From Pseudobdellovibrionaceae bacterium (lineage in GTDB: Bacteria > Bdellovibrionota > Bdellovibrionia > Bdellovibrionales > UBA1609): a stretch of 64,000 nucleotides of DNA. Made by a program: the position numbers and the translations under genes. Below the pieces are notes generated by a model. It was not told where the DNA came from. It saw only the letters and a program-made list of their open reading frames with translations, and made no database searches. Every line of letters begins with the position of its first letter. Positions within the stretch are counted from its first letter, which is position 1. Of the stretch, positions 54,917 to 63,377 are shown piece after piece. Where the stretch lies: assembly GCA_020635055.1 (NCBI GenBank), contig JACKAN010000011.1:54038-118037 (forward strand). Direction: 5' to 3'.

Positions 54917-56887
54917 TTATTGGCAAGCATCACAGGCTTCGGGAGTCTCTAGGGAGCAAGTAAGAGCTTCTTGGTCTGTGTAGTTTTTTTTGTTATTGTT
55001 GGAAGACATAGTCACTTTTGCAATTTTTGTTGCGGGTCGTGACCTTAAATAATAAGTCGTTTTTACGCCCTGTTTCCATGCATACATATACATACTTGAA
55101 AGCTTTCCGATGGTTGGACTTTCAATAAATAAATTTAAGGACTGGCTTTGATCTATATAAGCCCCTCTGTCGGCAGCCATATCAATGAGTGATTTTTGTG
55201 GAATTTCCCAAACTGTACGGTATACATCTTTTACGGTCTGGGGGATTTCTTCAATTTCTTGAATGGAACCGTCGTTGGCTTTGATTTTATCTCGCAAAGT
55301 TTCGTTCCACAAACCTAATTTTTTAAGTTTGTTCACCAGATACTTATTAACTTGAATAAATTCACCACTTAAAGTTTCTCGTTTAAAAAGGTTTGAAATT
55401 TGTGGTTCAATAGCCTCGTAACATCCACAGATAGAAGCTATTGTGGCGGTGGGGGCTATGGCAATGACCAAAGAATTCCTTAAGCCAATATCTTTTACGC
55501 GAGTTCGCAATCTTTCCCAGCGATCTGCATTTTCTGGGCGATCGCTATCTTCTGGCCTTACATTCCATAGGTCGAATTGCAATTGACCATTGGCCGCTCG
55601 GGTTTCTTTAAAAGCTTCGTGGGGCCCATAGATTTCGGCAAGTTCACAGGATGTGGATATAGCGTGATAGTATATTTCTTCAGAAATTTTTCGAGAGATT
55701 TCCTTAGCCTCTTCGCTGTCGAAAGGGAGATCCATTTTGAAAAATAAATCTTGCAATCCCATTAAACCTAAACCAATGGGGCGCCATCGCATATTTGAGA
55801 CTTTAGACGTAGGTATTGGATAGAAGTTGATATCGATTACGCGATCCAAGTATTTAACAGCTGTTTTAACCGTTGTTTTTAATTTGTCCCAATTGAATTC
55901 ACCATCTTCAAAGTGAGCTCCAGCATTAACAGAACCCAAATTGCAAACAGCAGTTTCGTTTTCATTTGTGATTTCTAAAATTTCTGTACACAAATTAGAG
56001 AGGTGGATAACATTTTGGGGCTGACCAGTTTGGTTGCTTTTTAAATTGGAAGCATCTTTAAACGTCATCCAACCATTGCCTGTTTGTGCGAGTGTTTTCA
56101 TCATGCGACTGTAGAGATCGCGAGCATTGATTTGCCTTTCAAATAGGCCATCTTCTTCTGCTTGCAAATAGGCCTGTTCGAATTCTTCGCCAAAGAGATT
56201 TACAAAATGCGGGACTTTTTTAGGATCAAACAAAGACCACTTTTGATGGGTCTCCACACGCTTCATAAATAAATCGGGCACCCAATTGGCCAAATTTAAA
56301 TTATGAGTTCTCTGCTGTTCGTCTCCAGTATTGTCTCGCAGTTGTAGAAATTCTTCGATGTCAGCATGCCAACTTTCTAAATAAACACAGGCGGCACCTT
56401 TGCGGCGACCACCTTGATTAACGGCGGCCACAGAGGAATCAAGGGTTTTTAACCAGGGAATAAGCCCATTAGAGTGGCCATTCGTTCCTTTAATCAGTGA
56501 ACCGCGACTGCGAATTTTCGAAAAAGACAAGCCAATTCCACCAGCAAATTTTGAAAGCATAGCTACATCTTTGTATTTTTCATAAATACCCATCAAGCTG
56601 TCTTCGGGAGATTCAAGAAGGTAACAAGAAGAAAGCTGAGGTCGCAAAGTTGCAGAGTTAAACAATGTGGGAGAGCTGGTCATGTAATCCAATGTGGAAA
56701 TCAATTCGTAAAACTCTTTGGCCTCTTCAAAACTTCTAGCTAGACCACAAGCCACTCGCAAAAAGAAGTACTGGGGTGTTTCGATGACTTTGCGATTTTC
56801 TGGGTGTTTTAATAAATAGCGATCATAAACAGTTCGGAGGCCAAAATATTCAAATCTTTTTGTGCGATTGTTATCTATTATAATGTT
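54917..56887 (-). pseudogene. nrdA: Ribonucleoside-diphosphate reductase alpha subunit, 5'-truncated
   Basis: Catalytic subunit of class Ia ribonucleotide reductase. All active-site residues are present: SSCYLLE (first redox Cys), SNLCTEIL (Asn-Cys-Glu), AVCNLGSVNAG (second redox Cys), the Tyr pair near the end (MYMYAWKQGVKTTYYLRSR) and the C-terminal CDAC. The frame is open to 56887, where a TAA blocks it, and reads IDNNRTKRFEYFGLRTVYDR at its beginning. It has no ATG, GTG or TTG until 56761. The N-terminal ATP cone and part of the barrel (about 100-150 residues) are missing. Either the gene was truncated by a rearrangement or the sequence is misassembled here. Confidence 0.75.
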
Positions 56888-57923
56888 TTAAGGTTCTTTG
56901 GTCACCCATTCGTATTTTTCTTTTTGAGATCAATCCGTTTCAAAGCCACGGTGACGGAGTCAAAGAAGTTTCGGATATTTTGACTGCTCACTTCTTCATC
57001 AATATAGCGGGCCAATAGGGCCAGTTTACAGGAAATACTCAGGTTCATCGCCTTAATCAAGAGGACGCGGTTTGAATGCACAATTGATCAAAGCTCGGCT
57101 GTAGAAGCTCTGTCATGGCCACTAATAACCTTTGTGGCCACGCATCAAGGTCCACTTCTTTTTAATCCAGATGAGCAGGCAAGTACCATTAACAATTTTA
57201 TTTACATTTTACAGGCTCCAAAGAACCATTGCGCTTGCGAACTTACGCATTACAATAGGTCTTCTTCTTCTGTAAATTGTCTATATGTGGGCTCTGAGCA
57301 TGGTGGGGAAAAGAAGTTTTGCTCTTTAATAAAGTGTTTTCTTTTGTGTTTCCTGTTTGTGTATATCCATGGAGCCTCCTCCGGAATAATCTTAGTTATT
57401 AAATTCATTTTGGTATTTCAAAAGCCCCTCTGACTCAATATCCTTGGCCGTATTATACTTAGCACCCTACTCAAGCAATGCTCGTTTTAGGAGTTTTTGT
57501 ATTTTTTGGGTCGCATCCTTGTCCAGCCTCCATAATCCTTTTAACTTTGTATGGGTTAACCCCTATATGTGGTGACATATTAAAACACTATAAATGGGTC
57601 ACATTCATGACGATAGAGGCCGCTGTCTTTTTCTGTCAATGAACAAGCTCAAACAAGATTCAAAAAAATTATTTTATTTTCATTATCTGGCCCAAAGACT
57701 TGTCGGGTGGTCACTTGGTAACAAGTTCTTTTTTCGGATGCGGATGGTCACCTGAAATCTAATTGAGATTTTTAATATTTAGAGAATTCCTGGAGATTAC
57801 AAAATGAATAATAAATTTAAATAAAATAACTATTAAGGTTAAATTACAATTGAAGCTTGTGTTGATTTTTATTATTTAGGCGAAGTTTGCTAAAATAAAA
57901 GAAGAGGGTTAACTTTACAGTCT
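56888..57923. other. 1-kb region without a supported gene, upstream of truncated nrdA
   Basis: It should contain the start of nrdA but does not: no ATP-cone-like sequence was found on the minus strand. A 10-base inverted repeat (ggttctttgg at 56892-56901, ccaaagaacc at 57218-57227) encloses about 316 bp with one short open frame. The part 57228-57923 is AT-rich and shows no gene; a plus-strand open frame at 57134-57433 has no ribosome site and an implausible composition. Confidence 0.5.
56902..57048 (-). CDS. Possible small protein (48 residues)
   Basis: ATG 57048, with AAGG close upstream, reads MNLSISCKLALLARYIDEEV, then SSQNIRNFFDSVTVALKRID and a Lys-rich end. The composition is protein-like, with an amphipathic helix. 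It lies wholly within the 10-base inverted repeat that adjoins the nrdA break. It may be a remnant of whatever displaced the nrdA 5' end. Confidence 0.3.
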   Translation of the reverse strand: MNLSISCKLALLARYIDEEVSSQNIRNFFDSVTVALKRIDLKKKNTNG

Positions 57924-58460
57924 ATGGTTTTAATCATTTTAATTCCACTGTTAGTATTTGCTCTTGTGGAAACTTTTGGTTCTGTTAAAACAGCTTTGAT
58001 AGCCGCGATGATAGCCGCTGTTGCCGAAGTGTTATTCTCTTATTTATATTTTGGTCATATTGATTCTTTTTCTGTCGCTTCCATTTTTTTAGTATTGTTA
58101 ATGGGAGGCTTGGCTTACAAGAAAGAATCGCGACGAATCTTTTATTTGAAGCCAGCCATATTGAGTTTTGCTTTTGGCGCTTTTTTGGTGATCGCTCATT
58201 GGATGGGCAATCATGTTCTTTTGGATGGCGTTACAAAATATTCAGAGCTCTTCTCTGAAGAGCAAAGAATGATATTTGCTAATGATTCAATGATGAATAT
58301 ATTGCGGCGGGCAGGTTTGACAGTGGGTATAGCCTTAATTTTTCATGGATTGGTTTCCGCCTGGGCAGCATTTAAACTGTCCCGTTGGTGGTGGTTAACC
58401 ATTGCCGGCTTAGGAATCTATATTTTTATGTTTGTAGGAATGCTATTCGCGCTTTTTTAA
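57924..58460 (+). CDS. IspZ/YciB-like inner membrane protein
   Basis: Five membrane segments in 178 residues. The opening ILIPLLVFALVETFGSVKTA, then FSVASIFLVLLMGGLAYKKE and an internal LKPAILSFAFGAFLV segment, resemble the intracellular septation protein A (IspZ/YciB) family, which works at the inner membrane during envelope and septum formation. The charged loop LFSEEQRMIFAND is longer than usual. The assignment rests on topology and partial motif match. Its stop overlaps the convergent gene by 4 bp. Confidence 0.6.
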   Translation: MVLIILIPLLVFALVETFGSVKTALIAAMIAAVAEVLFSYLYFGHIDSFSVASIFLVLLMGGLAYKKESRRIFYLKPAILSFAFGAFLVIAHWMGNHVLLDGVTKYSELFSEEQRMIFANDSMMNILRRAGLTVGIALIFHGLVSAWAAFKLSRWWWLTIAGLGIYIFMFVGMLFALF

Positions 58461-59137
58461 AACCAATCTACTGAGACCCAACGCTCATTATTCCAACGGA
58501 AAACCTTGAGTTTATTTCGGTGATCTTTGTTGCTGCTATTTAATACATAATTACAGCCATAACGGAGGCTTTCCGCGTGGGGAAATAACACTCCACCTTC
58601 GACCGAGGAAATTGCAAAGCTGGATTCACCATCGAGGGGGTGAAGCCGGGTGGTGATTGTGACACGCAGTACAGTTTTAACATTGTCGTTGTAAGTATCT
58701 GTGGTGTTGGGTTCTAAAATTATGTTTATGCTATTGGAGGCCACGGTAGTACTGTTATCACTACTCACATTTTGTAATTTCATAAAAAAATAGGGGTCGG
58801 AAAACTTTTCGGGAAGAGTATTTAGGATATCGGAAGGGAGTGAGCTGAGAATTTCAGGATTTACGCTTACAATATCAATAAAGGAATTTAGATGAGGGGG
58901 ACGAATAACTTTCCAAACATTTTTTGTTGAGTTTTGCAGAAACAAAGCGCCCCAAAGTTCAGGGTTTTCTTGATCAAAATAAACGGCCAAAGGTTGATTG
59001 TCTTGAAAATGATCTGGAATAAAAATCAAAAACTTACCTCTGGTGTCTACAGACAAAGAATCGAGTTTATTTGTGGAAAAAGACGGTAGGGGGTAGCACA
59101 ATAAAAAACTAAGAATACTCATTATACTTAACTTCAT
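58457..59137 (-). CDS. Secreted protein of unknown function (226 residues)
   Basis: ATG 59137 has CAGGAG seven bases upstream; the frame to 59173 is not needed. Signal peptide MKLSIMSILSFLLCYPLPSF. The mature part is rich in Ser, Asn and Thr with beta-strand character, and ends in a Trp-rich WVSVDWF. No recognised domain. Confidence 0.65.
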   Translation of the reverse strand: MKLSIMSILSFLLCYPLPSFSTNKLDSLSVDTRGKFLIFIPDHFQDNQPLAVYFDQENPELWGALFLQNSTKNVWKVIRPPHLNSFIDIVSVNPEILSSLPSDILNTLPEKFSDPYFFMKLQNVSSDNSTTVASNSINIILEPNTTDTYNDNVKTVLRVTITTRLHPLDGESSFAISSVEGGVLFPHAESLRYGCNYVLNSSNKDHRNKLKVFRWNNERWVSVDWF

Positions 59138-59349
59138 ATAAATCTCCTGAAAACTAAAACTTTTAAATCCCATTAGGGCTCATATTGCAACAGAAATATG
59201 CAACATAATATTTCCAATTGAGAGCTACTTGTTTTTTAAACATCATTTAACAATTTTCTAAAATGATTCTGCAAAATATTAGAGTGCTTGCAATAGCTAG
59301 ATGACTCTAGATTTATTGTCACTGAAATATTTAAATTTTGTAAAAGATT

Positions 59350-59376
59350 GAGCCCGGTAAAAAATATACCGGGCTC
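59350..59376. terminator. Strong stem-loop in a 550-bp gene-free interval
   Basis: gagcccggta and taccgggctc form a 10-bp perfect stem with a 7-base A-rich loop. No long T-run follows on either strand (minus side: caatctttt), so terminator function for the deaminase gene upstream on the minus strand is likely but weak. The rest of 59138-59688 shows no supported gene; a plus-strand open frame at 59437-59640 is not credible. Confidence 0.5.
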
Positions 59377-59688
59377 ATGGTTGAGAGACTGGTTAATATT
59401 TCTGTAATTGTTTAGTGCAGTTTCGGTGCCACTAATTTGGTGTCATTTTGGCATTCGCTTTACAAGCCTTATTTAGAAAAGATTTATTCCTTGAGCAAAG
59501 ATCAGTGGTCCCAGCGTAGATGTGTGCTTAATCCTGTCTTCTCAGTCGGAAATAGTTGTCCAAAATATAGGACGATTTCACAGCGCTGGAGTTGCTATGC
59601 AGCAAGGGCATGGTTACATTCATTTTTAACGCATTTTTAACGCATAAGCGATGAAAAAGTCGGCAGTCGCCTTTTAGTTAGTCGCCTT

Positions 59689-60234
59689 TTAGTTGGCGCT
59701 GTTGAGTAAGGAGCTTAGGTGATTATTTAATTTTTGTAATGTGACTTCGGACAGGCTGAGTTGGCGAAAAGTAATGTTGGCCATGTTAAATATTTTTTTG
59801 GCGATTCTTGTGCTTTCTTGATCCCTGTGCTTGTCGCTTAAAAAGATGACTTCAGAAACTTTTTTGCTGGCAATTAGTTTTGCGCACTCATTGCATGGAA
59901 AAAGAGTGACATAGGCCCGTGAGCCCTCTAAGGGGCGGGAGGCATGAAGTATTGCATTGGCTTCACTATGTACCACATAACCATATTTTTGATCTTCCAA
60001 AGGGGCTGATGGATTTTTCCCCCAGGGGAGTTGGCTTTCATCAATGCCGGCAACAAAACCATTGTAACCCATAGAGATTTGATGATTATTTTTATCCACC
60101 AAAACGGTTCCCACCTTAGTGCTGGGGTCTTTGCTTTTAAAACTAGCCATCATAGCTTGCAACATGAAGTACTCATCCCAAGATATTTCTGAGTGAACTT
60201 TTATATGGTTTATACTTAATGGTGCTGGCTCCAT
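59689..60234 (-). CDS. dCMP deaminase-like zinc deaminase
   Basis: Cytidine/deoxycytidylate deaminase superfamily. Zinc site: VHSEANAIL (His and catalytic Glu) and FPCNECAKLI (two Cys). The N-terminal part, WDEYFMLQAMMASFKSKDPS followed by TKVGTVLVD and SMGYNGF, is typical of dCMP deaminases (ComEB type), which make dUMP for thymidylate synthesis. Start placed at ATG 60234 behind AAGGGGG; the frame is open to 60297. 181 residues. Confidence 0.88.
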   Translation of the reverse strand: MEPAPLSINHIKVHSEISWDEYFMLQAMMASFKSKDPSTKVGTVLVDKNNHQISMGYNGFVAGIDESQLPWGKNPSAPLEDQKYGYVVHSEANAILHASRPLEGSRAYVTLFPCNECAKLIASKKVSEVIFLSDKHRDQESTRIAKKIFNMANITFRQLSLSEVTLQKLNNHLSSLLNSAN

Positions 60235-60345
60235 ATTTTTATGCCCCCTTGTGCAGCGGATGTTCTTAGCATTACAAAACGGGAAAGAATCCCGCAAGCT
60301 TTGACACTATTATTAAGTTTTATGAATTTTACATGAATTCAGTTG

Positions 60346-61578
60346 TTAAAGTCGGAAAGTGGTGCCTACGAGTAAGGTAAAGGTTTGCATACTCAAAGGA
60401 ACGCGCTCAATATTTCCTGAAACTCGTTGTGTGCTGTGACCTCTGCCCCCCACCCAATAACCACCTAAGGTTATAGAAGATTGACTACTGGTGTAAATGG
60501 CGGCATTCGCCGAAAAACCCCACATGTCTATATAATCAGGTTGGCGAGAGGACACTGTAGCCGGAATTTTTGGTGAAGAAGAGAAGTTGCTGTAAATGCC
60601 TCCGCGCAGACCTAGCCAACTGGTGTAAAAATATTCTCCACCCAAATTTAAATTCCAAATACTGTTGTGTTCAATTAAGTCGGCGCTGGTGTGCTGGAGG
60701 TCAACATATTTTTCCTGCCCGTAATAGCTAAGGTCAGCGCTCAGAGTAAGGTGTCCTTTTTGCTCGAAAGCTATTCCCAATGTGGTTTTGCTTGGTATTT
60801 TTGTGTCGGATAAAATTCCATCTAAATTTACCGAATCGCTGGCGCCAAGGGTGGACACTTCAGAAAAAAAATAAGTGCCATGACCACTTATTTCAATAGA
60901 GGAAAATCGATGGCTTAATCCCAATGTCCAGTGGGAATCCAATTGCTGATAGAGTCCTAAAATGTAAATTAAGGAATTATTAGTGAGGGTTTTTTCTTCA
61001 TTATATATGGATGTGTTCCCGCCGTTTTCTATGCGATCCGTAATGGCTCGCGCAAAATTTCGGGCCGTGTAATACATGGTTAAGCCCAGGGCAGTTTTTT
61101 CAGATAAATTTAAGGCGATGTTTCCGCCCACCCAAAGGGATTCATCCTCTAAGCGTAAAAGTGATACGTTACCATTTTCGCTTTTAACTTCTCCATCAAA
61201 GGATTGGGAATCGGGAATAACAATGGATAGGCCAATGGCGAAATTGCGAAAAGTGTAAACCGATCCACTGCTGGTAGGAACTGGCTGAAATGAGCCTTGA
61301 TTAACGCGAAGGGGAGCCCCAGCAAAGTTTGTGGCCTCACCAAAGTTAGTTTCATATTTGTTGTAGACACTCACGGCAGCACTAAGGCTGGTGCCCTCCA
61401 TGCGCGCTAAACTCGCGGGATTATAAAATGAACTCGCAGCGGGATCGCCGCTAAGTGCCGTATAGGCTCCACCCATTCCAGCAGCTCGCTCACCAATGAG
61501 AATTGTATTGTAGTTACTGTAAGAGGCAGCACTGGTGAGTGAGAAAAAAAACAAGATGAGAAGTAAAACTTTATTCAT
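60346..61578 (-). CDS. FadL/OMPP1-type outer membrane protein
   Basis: Signal peptide MNKVLLLILFFFSLTSAAS followed by the OMPP1/FadL family N-terminus ERAAGMGGAYTALSGDPAAS and FYNPASLARM, the plug segment. The rest is amphipathic beta strands with aromatic girdles and a terminal Phe-x-Leu (FRL), as needed for outer-membrane insertion. Family members transport long-chain fatty acids or other hydrophobic compounds. 410 residues, usual size. Confidence 0.9.
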   Translation of the reverse strand: MNKVLLLILFFFSLTSAASYSNYNTILIGERAAGMGGAYTALSGDPAASSFYNPASLARMEGTSLSAAVSVYNKYETNFGEATNFAGAPLRVNQGSFQPVPTSSGSVYTFRNFAIGLSIVIPDSQSFDGEVKSENGNVSLLRLEDESLWVGGNIALNLSEKTALGLTMYYTARNFARAITDRIENGGNTSIYNEEKTLTNNSLIYILGLYQQLDSHWTLGLSHRFSSIEISGHGTYFFSEVSTLGASDSVNLDGILSDTKIPSKTTLGIAFEQKGHLTLSADLSYYGQEKYVDLQHTSADLIEHNSIWNLNLGGEYFYTSWLGLRGGIYSNFSSSPKIPATVSSRQPDYIDMWGFSANAAIYTSSQSSITLGGYWVGGRGHSTQRVSGNIERVPLSMQTFTLLVGTTFRL

Positions 61579-61589
61579 GAGTTATTCAA

Positions 61590-62276
61590 GTGTATAACGA
61601 TGAACATATGGAATTCAATGACTTAGAAATATTGTACAAAGTGGCTCTCTTTTTTCCACCTTTTTTGTTTGCGCTCTGTTTTCATGAGTTTGCTCATGGT
61701 TGGACAGCGCGTTTTTTTGGAGATCGAACTGCAGAGCAAATGGGACGGCTCACTCTGAACCCCATTGTACATATGGATCCTATAGGAACTTTAATATTAC
61801 CTATTGCGGGGATTGCGATGGGTGGTTTTATTTTTGGATGGGCCAAACCTGTTCCCGTAAATGAGCGGAACTTAAAGAGTCCCAAAAAAGAAATGTTTTG
61901 GATTGCTTTTGCTGGGCCCTTGTCCAATGTTTTGCTAGGCTTAGTAGGGGCAATAGTTTATTTACTGTTTGCTCATTATTGGCACACGACTACAGGTACT
62001 GCTTTTATAAATATGCTAGAGTATTTTGTGGTGATTAATGCCATGCTGGCTGTGTTTAATTTGCTGCCTGTACATCCCTTAGATGGTGGTAAGGTGCTTG
62101 CGCGTTTTTTGCCTGATGATCTCAATAGAAAATTGGAAGAATTTCAAAGCTATAGTTCTATGATTTTAATGGGATTTTTATTTTTAGGTGGTTTTAAGAT
62201 CCTTTGGGTTCCCATATCTATGTTGAACAGAGCATTTTTAATTTTGGCGCAAAGTGTCTTGTCCCTTTTCATATAG
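61590..62276 (+). CDS. Site-2 protease family protein (peptidase M50)
   Basis: Membrane zinc metalloprotease. HEFAH (metal-binding His pair and Glu) is in the first helical hairpin, and NLLPVHPLDGGKV supplies the third ligand Asp. MGGFIFGWAKPVPVNERNL is the conserved loop of the small, PDZ-less group. 228 residues from GTG 61590, or 222 from ATG 61608, which gives a more natural beginning (MEFNDLEIL). In many deltaproteobacteria and Firmicutes this protease is found upstream of trpS/scpA/scpB; here scpA follows after 72 bp. Confidence 0.9.
   Translation: MYNDEHMEFNDLEILYKVALFFPPFLFALCFHEFAHGWTARFFGDRTAEQMGRLTLNPIVHMDPIGTLILPIAGIAMGGFIFGWAKPVPVNERNLKSPKKEMFWIAFAGPLSNVLLGLVGAIVYLLFAHYWHTTTGTAFINMLEYFVVINAMLAVFNLLPVHPLDGGKVLARFLPDDLNRKLEEFQSYSSMILMGFLFLGGFKILWVPISMLNRAFLILAQSVLSLFI
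61591..61618 (-). promoter_or_regulatory. Predicted sigma70-type promoter for the FadL-like gene
   Basis: On the minus strand TTGAAT (61613-61618) and TATACA (61591-61596) are 16 bp apart. Transcription would begin about 5-7 bp before the ATG at 61578, giving an almost leaderless mRNA. The site lies inside the first codons of the divergent M50 gene. No ribosome site is visible for the FadL-like gene. Confidence 0.4.
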
Positions 62277-62348
62277 ATGCGAATAGTCAAAGGTCTAGCT
62301 TGAAACTTTTCAGGAGAGTTGATTGAATAGTTGTCTTAGGGTGTCAAT

Positions 62349-63377
62349 ATGTTTTTAAATGTACAAACAGAAAATTTTTCGGGGCCATTAGGTCTACTTT
62401 TATATCTTATTCGCCGCGAGGAAATGGATATCTTTGATATCAATATCAACGAAATCACTCAGCAATACATGTCTTACATAAAAAGCATGAAAAAATTAGA
62501 TTTAGAAATGGCAGGTGATTTCATAGCCATGGCGGCGACGCTTATTCAAATTAAATCAAAAATGCTTTTGCCAAATTATAATGAAGAGGGAGAAGTCGAA
62601 GAGTCTGCAGATCCTCGTAAAGAGCTGGTGCAAAAATTATTGGAATATCAAAAGTTCCAAGAGGCTGCACATCAGCTCTATGAGCGCCCATTAGTGGGTA
62701 GGGATTTATGGCTGAGAGGTCACAAGTTAAAATTAAATGTAGATATTGAAGAGGAGATCATAACAGAGGAAAATGCTTTGTTTTCTCTTATTCGTGCCTA
62801 CCGTCAATCTATTAAAAACATGAAAAAAGCAGTCCATCGGGTGGGGGCAGAAATGCAGTCTATTGCCGATAGGATTTTAGAGATTAAAGATCGCCTTACC
62901 GCAGGTGTGAAAACCAGTTTTTTTAATCTTTTGCCAGAAGAAAAAACTTTAAATAACATTTTAGTAACTTTTTTGTCTTTACTAGAGCTTACGCGAATGG
63001 GTTTTATAACTGTATTTCAATCAGAAAACTTTGCCGATATTCATATTGAATCTAAAAAAGATATTGATGGAGATGTGGTGTCTAAAGCGGAGTCCTTTGA
63101 AAAGGCTCATACCCAAGATTTGGCGGAAAGAATTGTTGTAGGCAACGAGGTCTTCATCCCTGAGGATATGGATTTTGAAGAAGAGGTGACCGCGGCAGAA
63201 AGTTCAGCTCCCACATTAGAAAAAATTCAACAACAAATGACTTTGGATTTTGATAATGAAAATGACTACATACCTGGTGAAGAATATGTCGATGCCGCAA
63301 CAGATGAAGAGATTTTAGACGAAGAACTAAAGATAGCTGGTGAGCAGACTAATGTAGAAGAGGGCAATCAAGCATGA
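62349..63377 (+). CDS. scpA: Segregation and condensation protein A
   Basis: Kleisin subunit that bridges the SMC dimer in the condensin complex. The N-terminal helical domain shows FSGPLGLLLYLIRREEMDIF, INEITQQYMSYI and DLEMAGDFIAMAATLIQIKS, all classical ScpA features; LTRMGFITVFQ belongs to the C-terminal winged helix. At 342 residues it is about 90 longer than usual because of a Glu/Asp-rich tail after the winged helix. The stop overlaps the scpB start by 4 bp. Confidence 0.94.
   Translation: MFLNVQTENFSGPLGLLLYLIRREEMDIFDININEITQQYMSYIKSMKKLDLEMAGDFIAMAATLIQIKSKMLLPNYNEEGEVEESADPRKELVQKLLEYQKFQEAAHQLYERPLVGRDLWLRGHKLKLNVDIEEEIITEENALFSLIRAYRQSIKNMKKAVHRVGAEMQSIADRILEIKDRLTAGVKTSFFNLLPEEKTLNNILVTFLSLLELTRMGFITVFQSENFADIHIESKKDIDGDVVSKAESFEKAHTQDLAERIVVGNEVFIPEDMDFEEEVTAAESSAPTLEKIQQQMTLDFDNENDYIPGEEYVDAATDEEILDEELKIAGEQTNVEEGNQA

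Noticed and set aside
54917..56887. Intein or intron splitting nrdA
   Set aside because: There is no His-Asn end before the break, no N-terminal exon on the minus strand up to 57.9 kb, and no group I or II intron core was seen.
57134..57433. Plus-strand open frame of 99 codons
   Set aside because: No ribosome site, mixed composition without domain or clear signal peptide, and it lies in a disturbed region.
59437..59640. Plus-strand open frame of 67 codons
   Set aside because: No ribosome site, Cys/Trp/Ser-rich random-looking sequence, and it is opposed to the direction of both neighbours.
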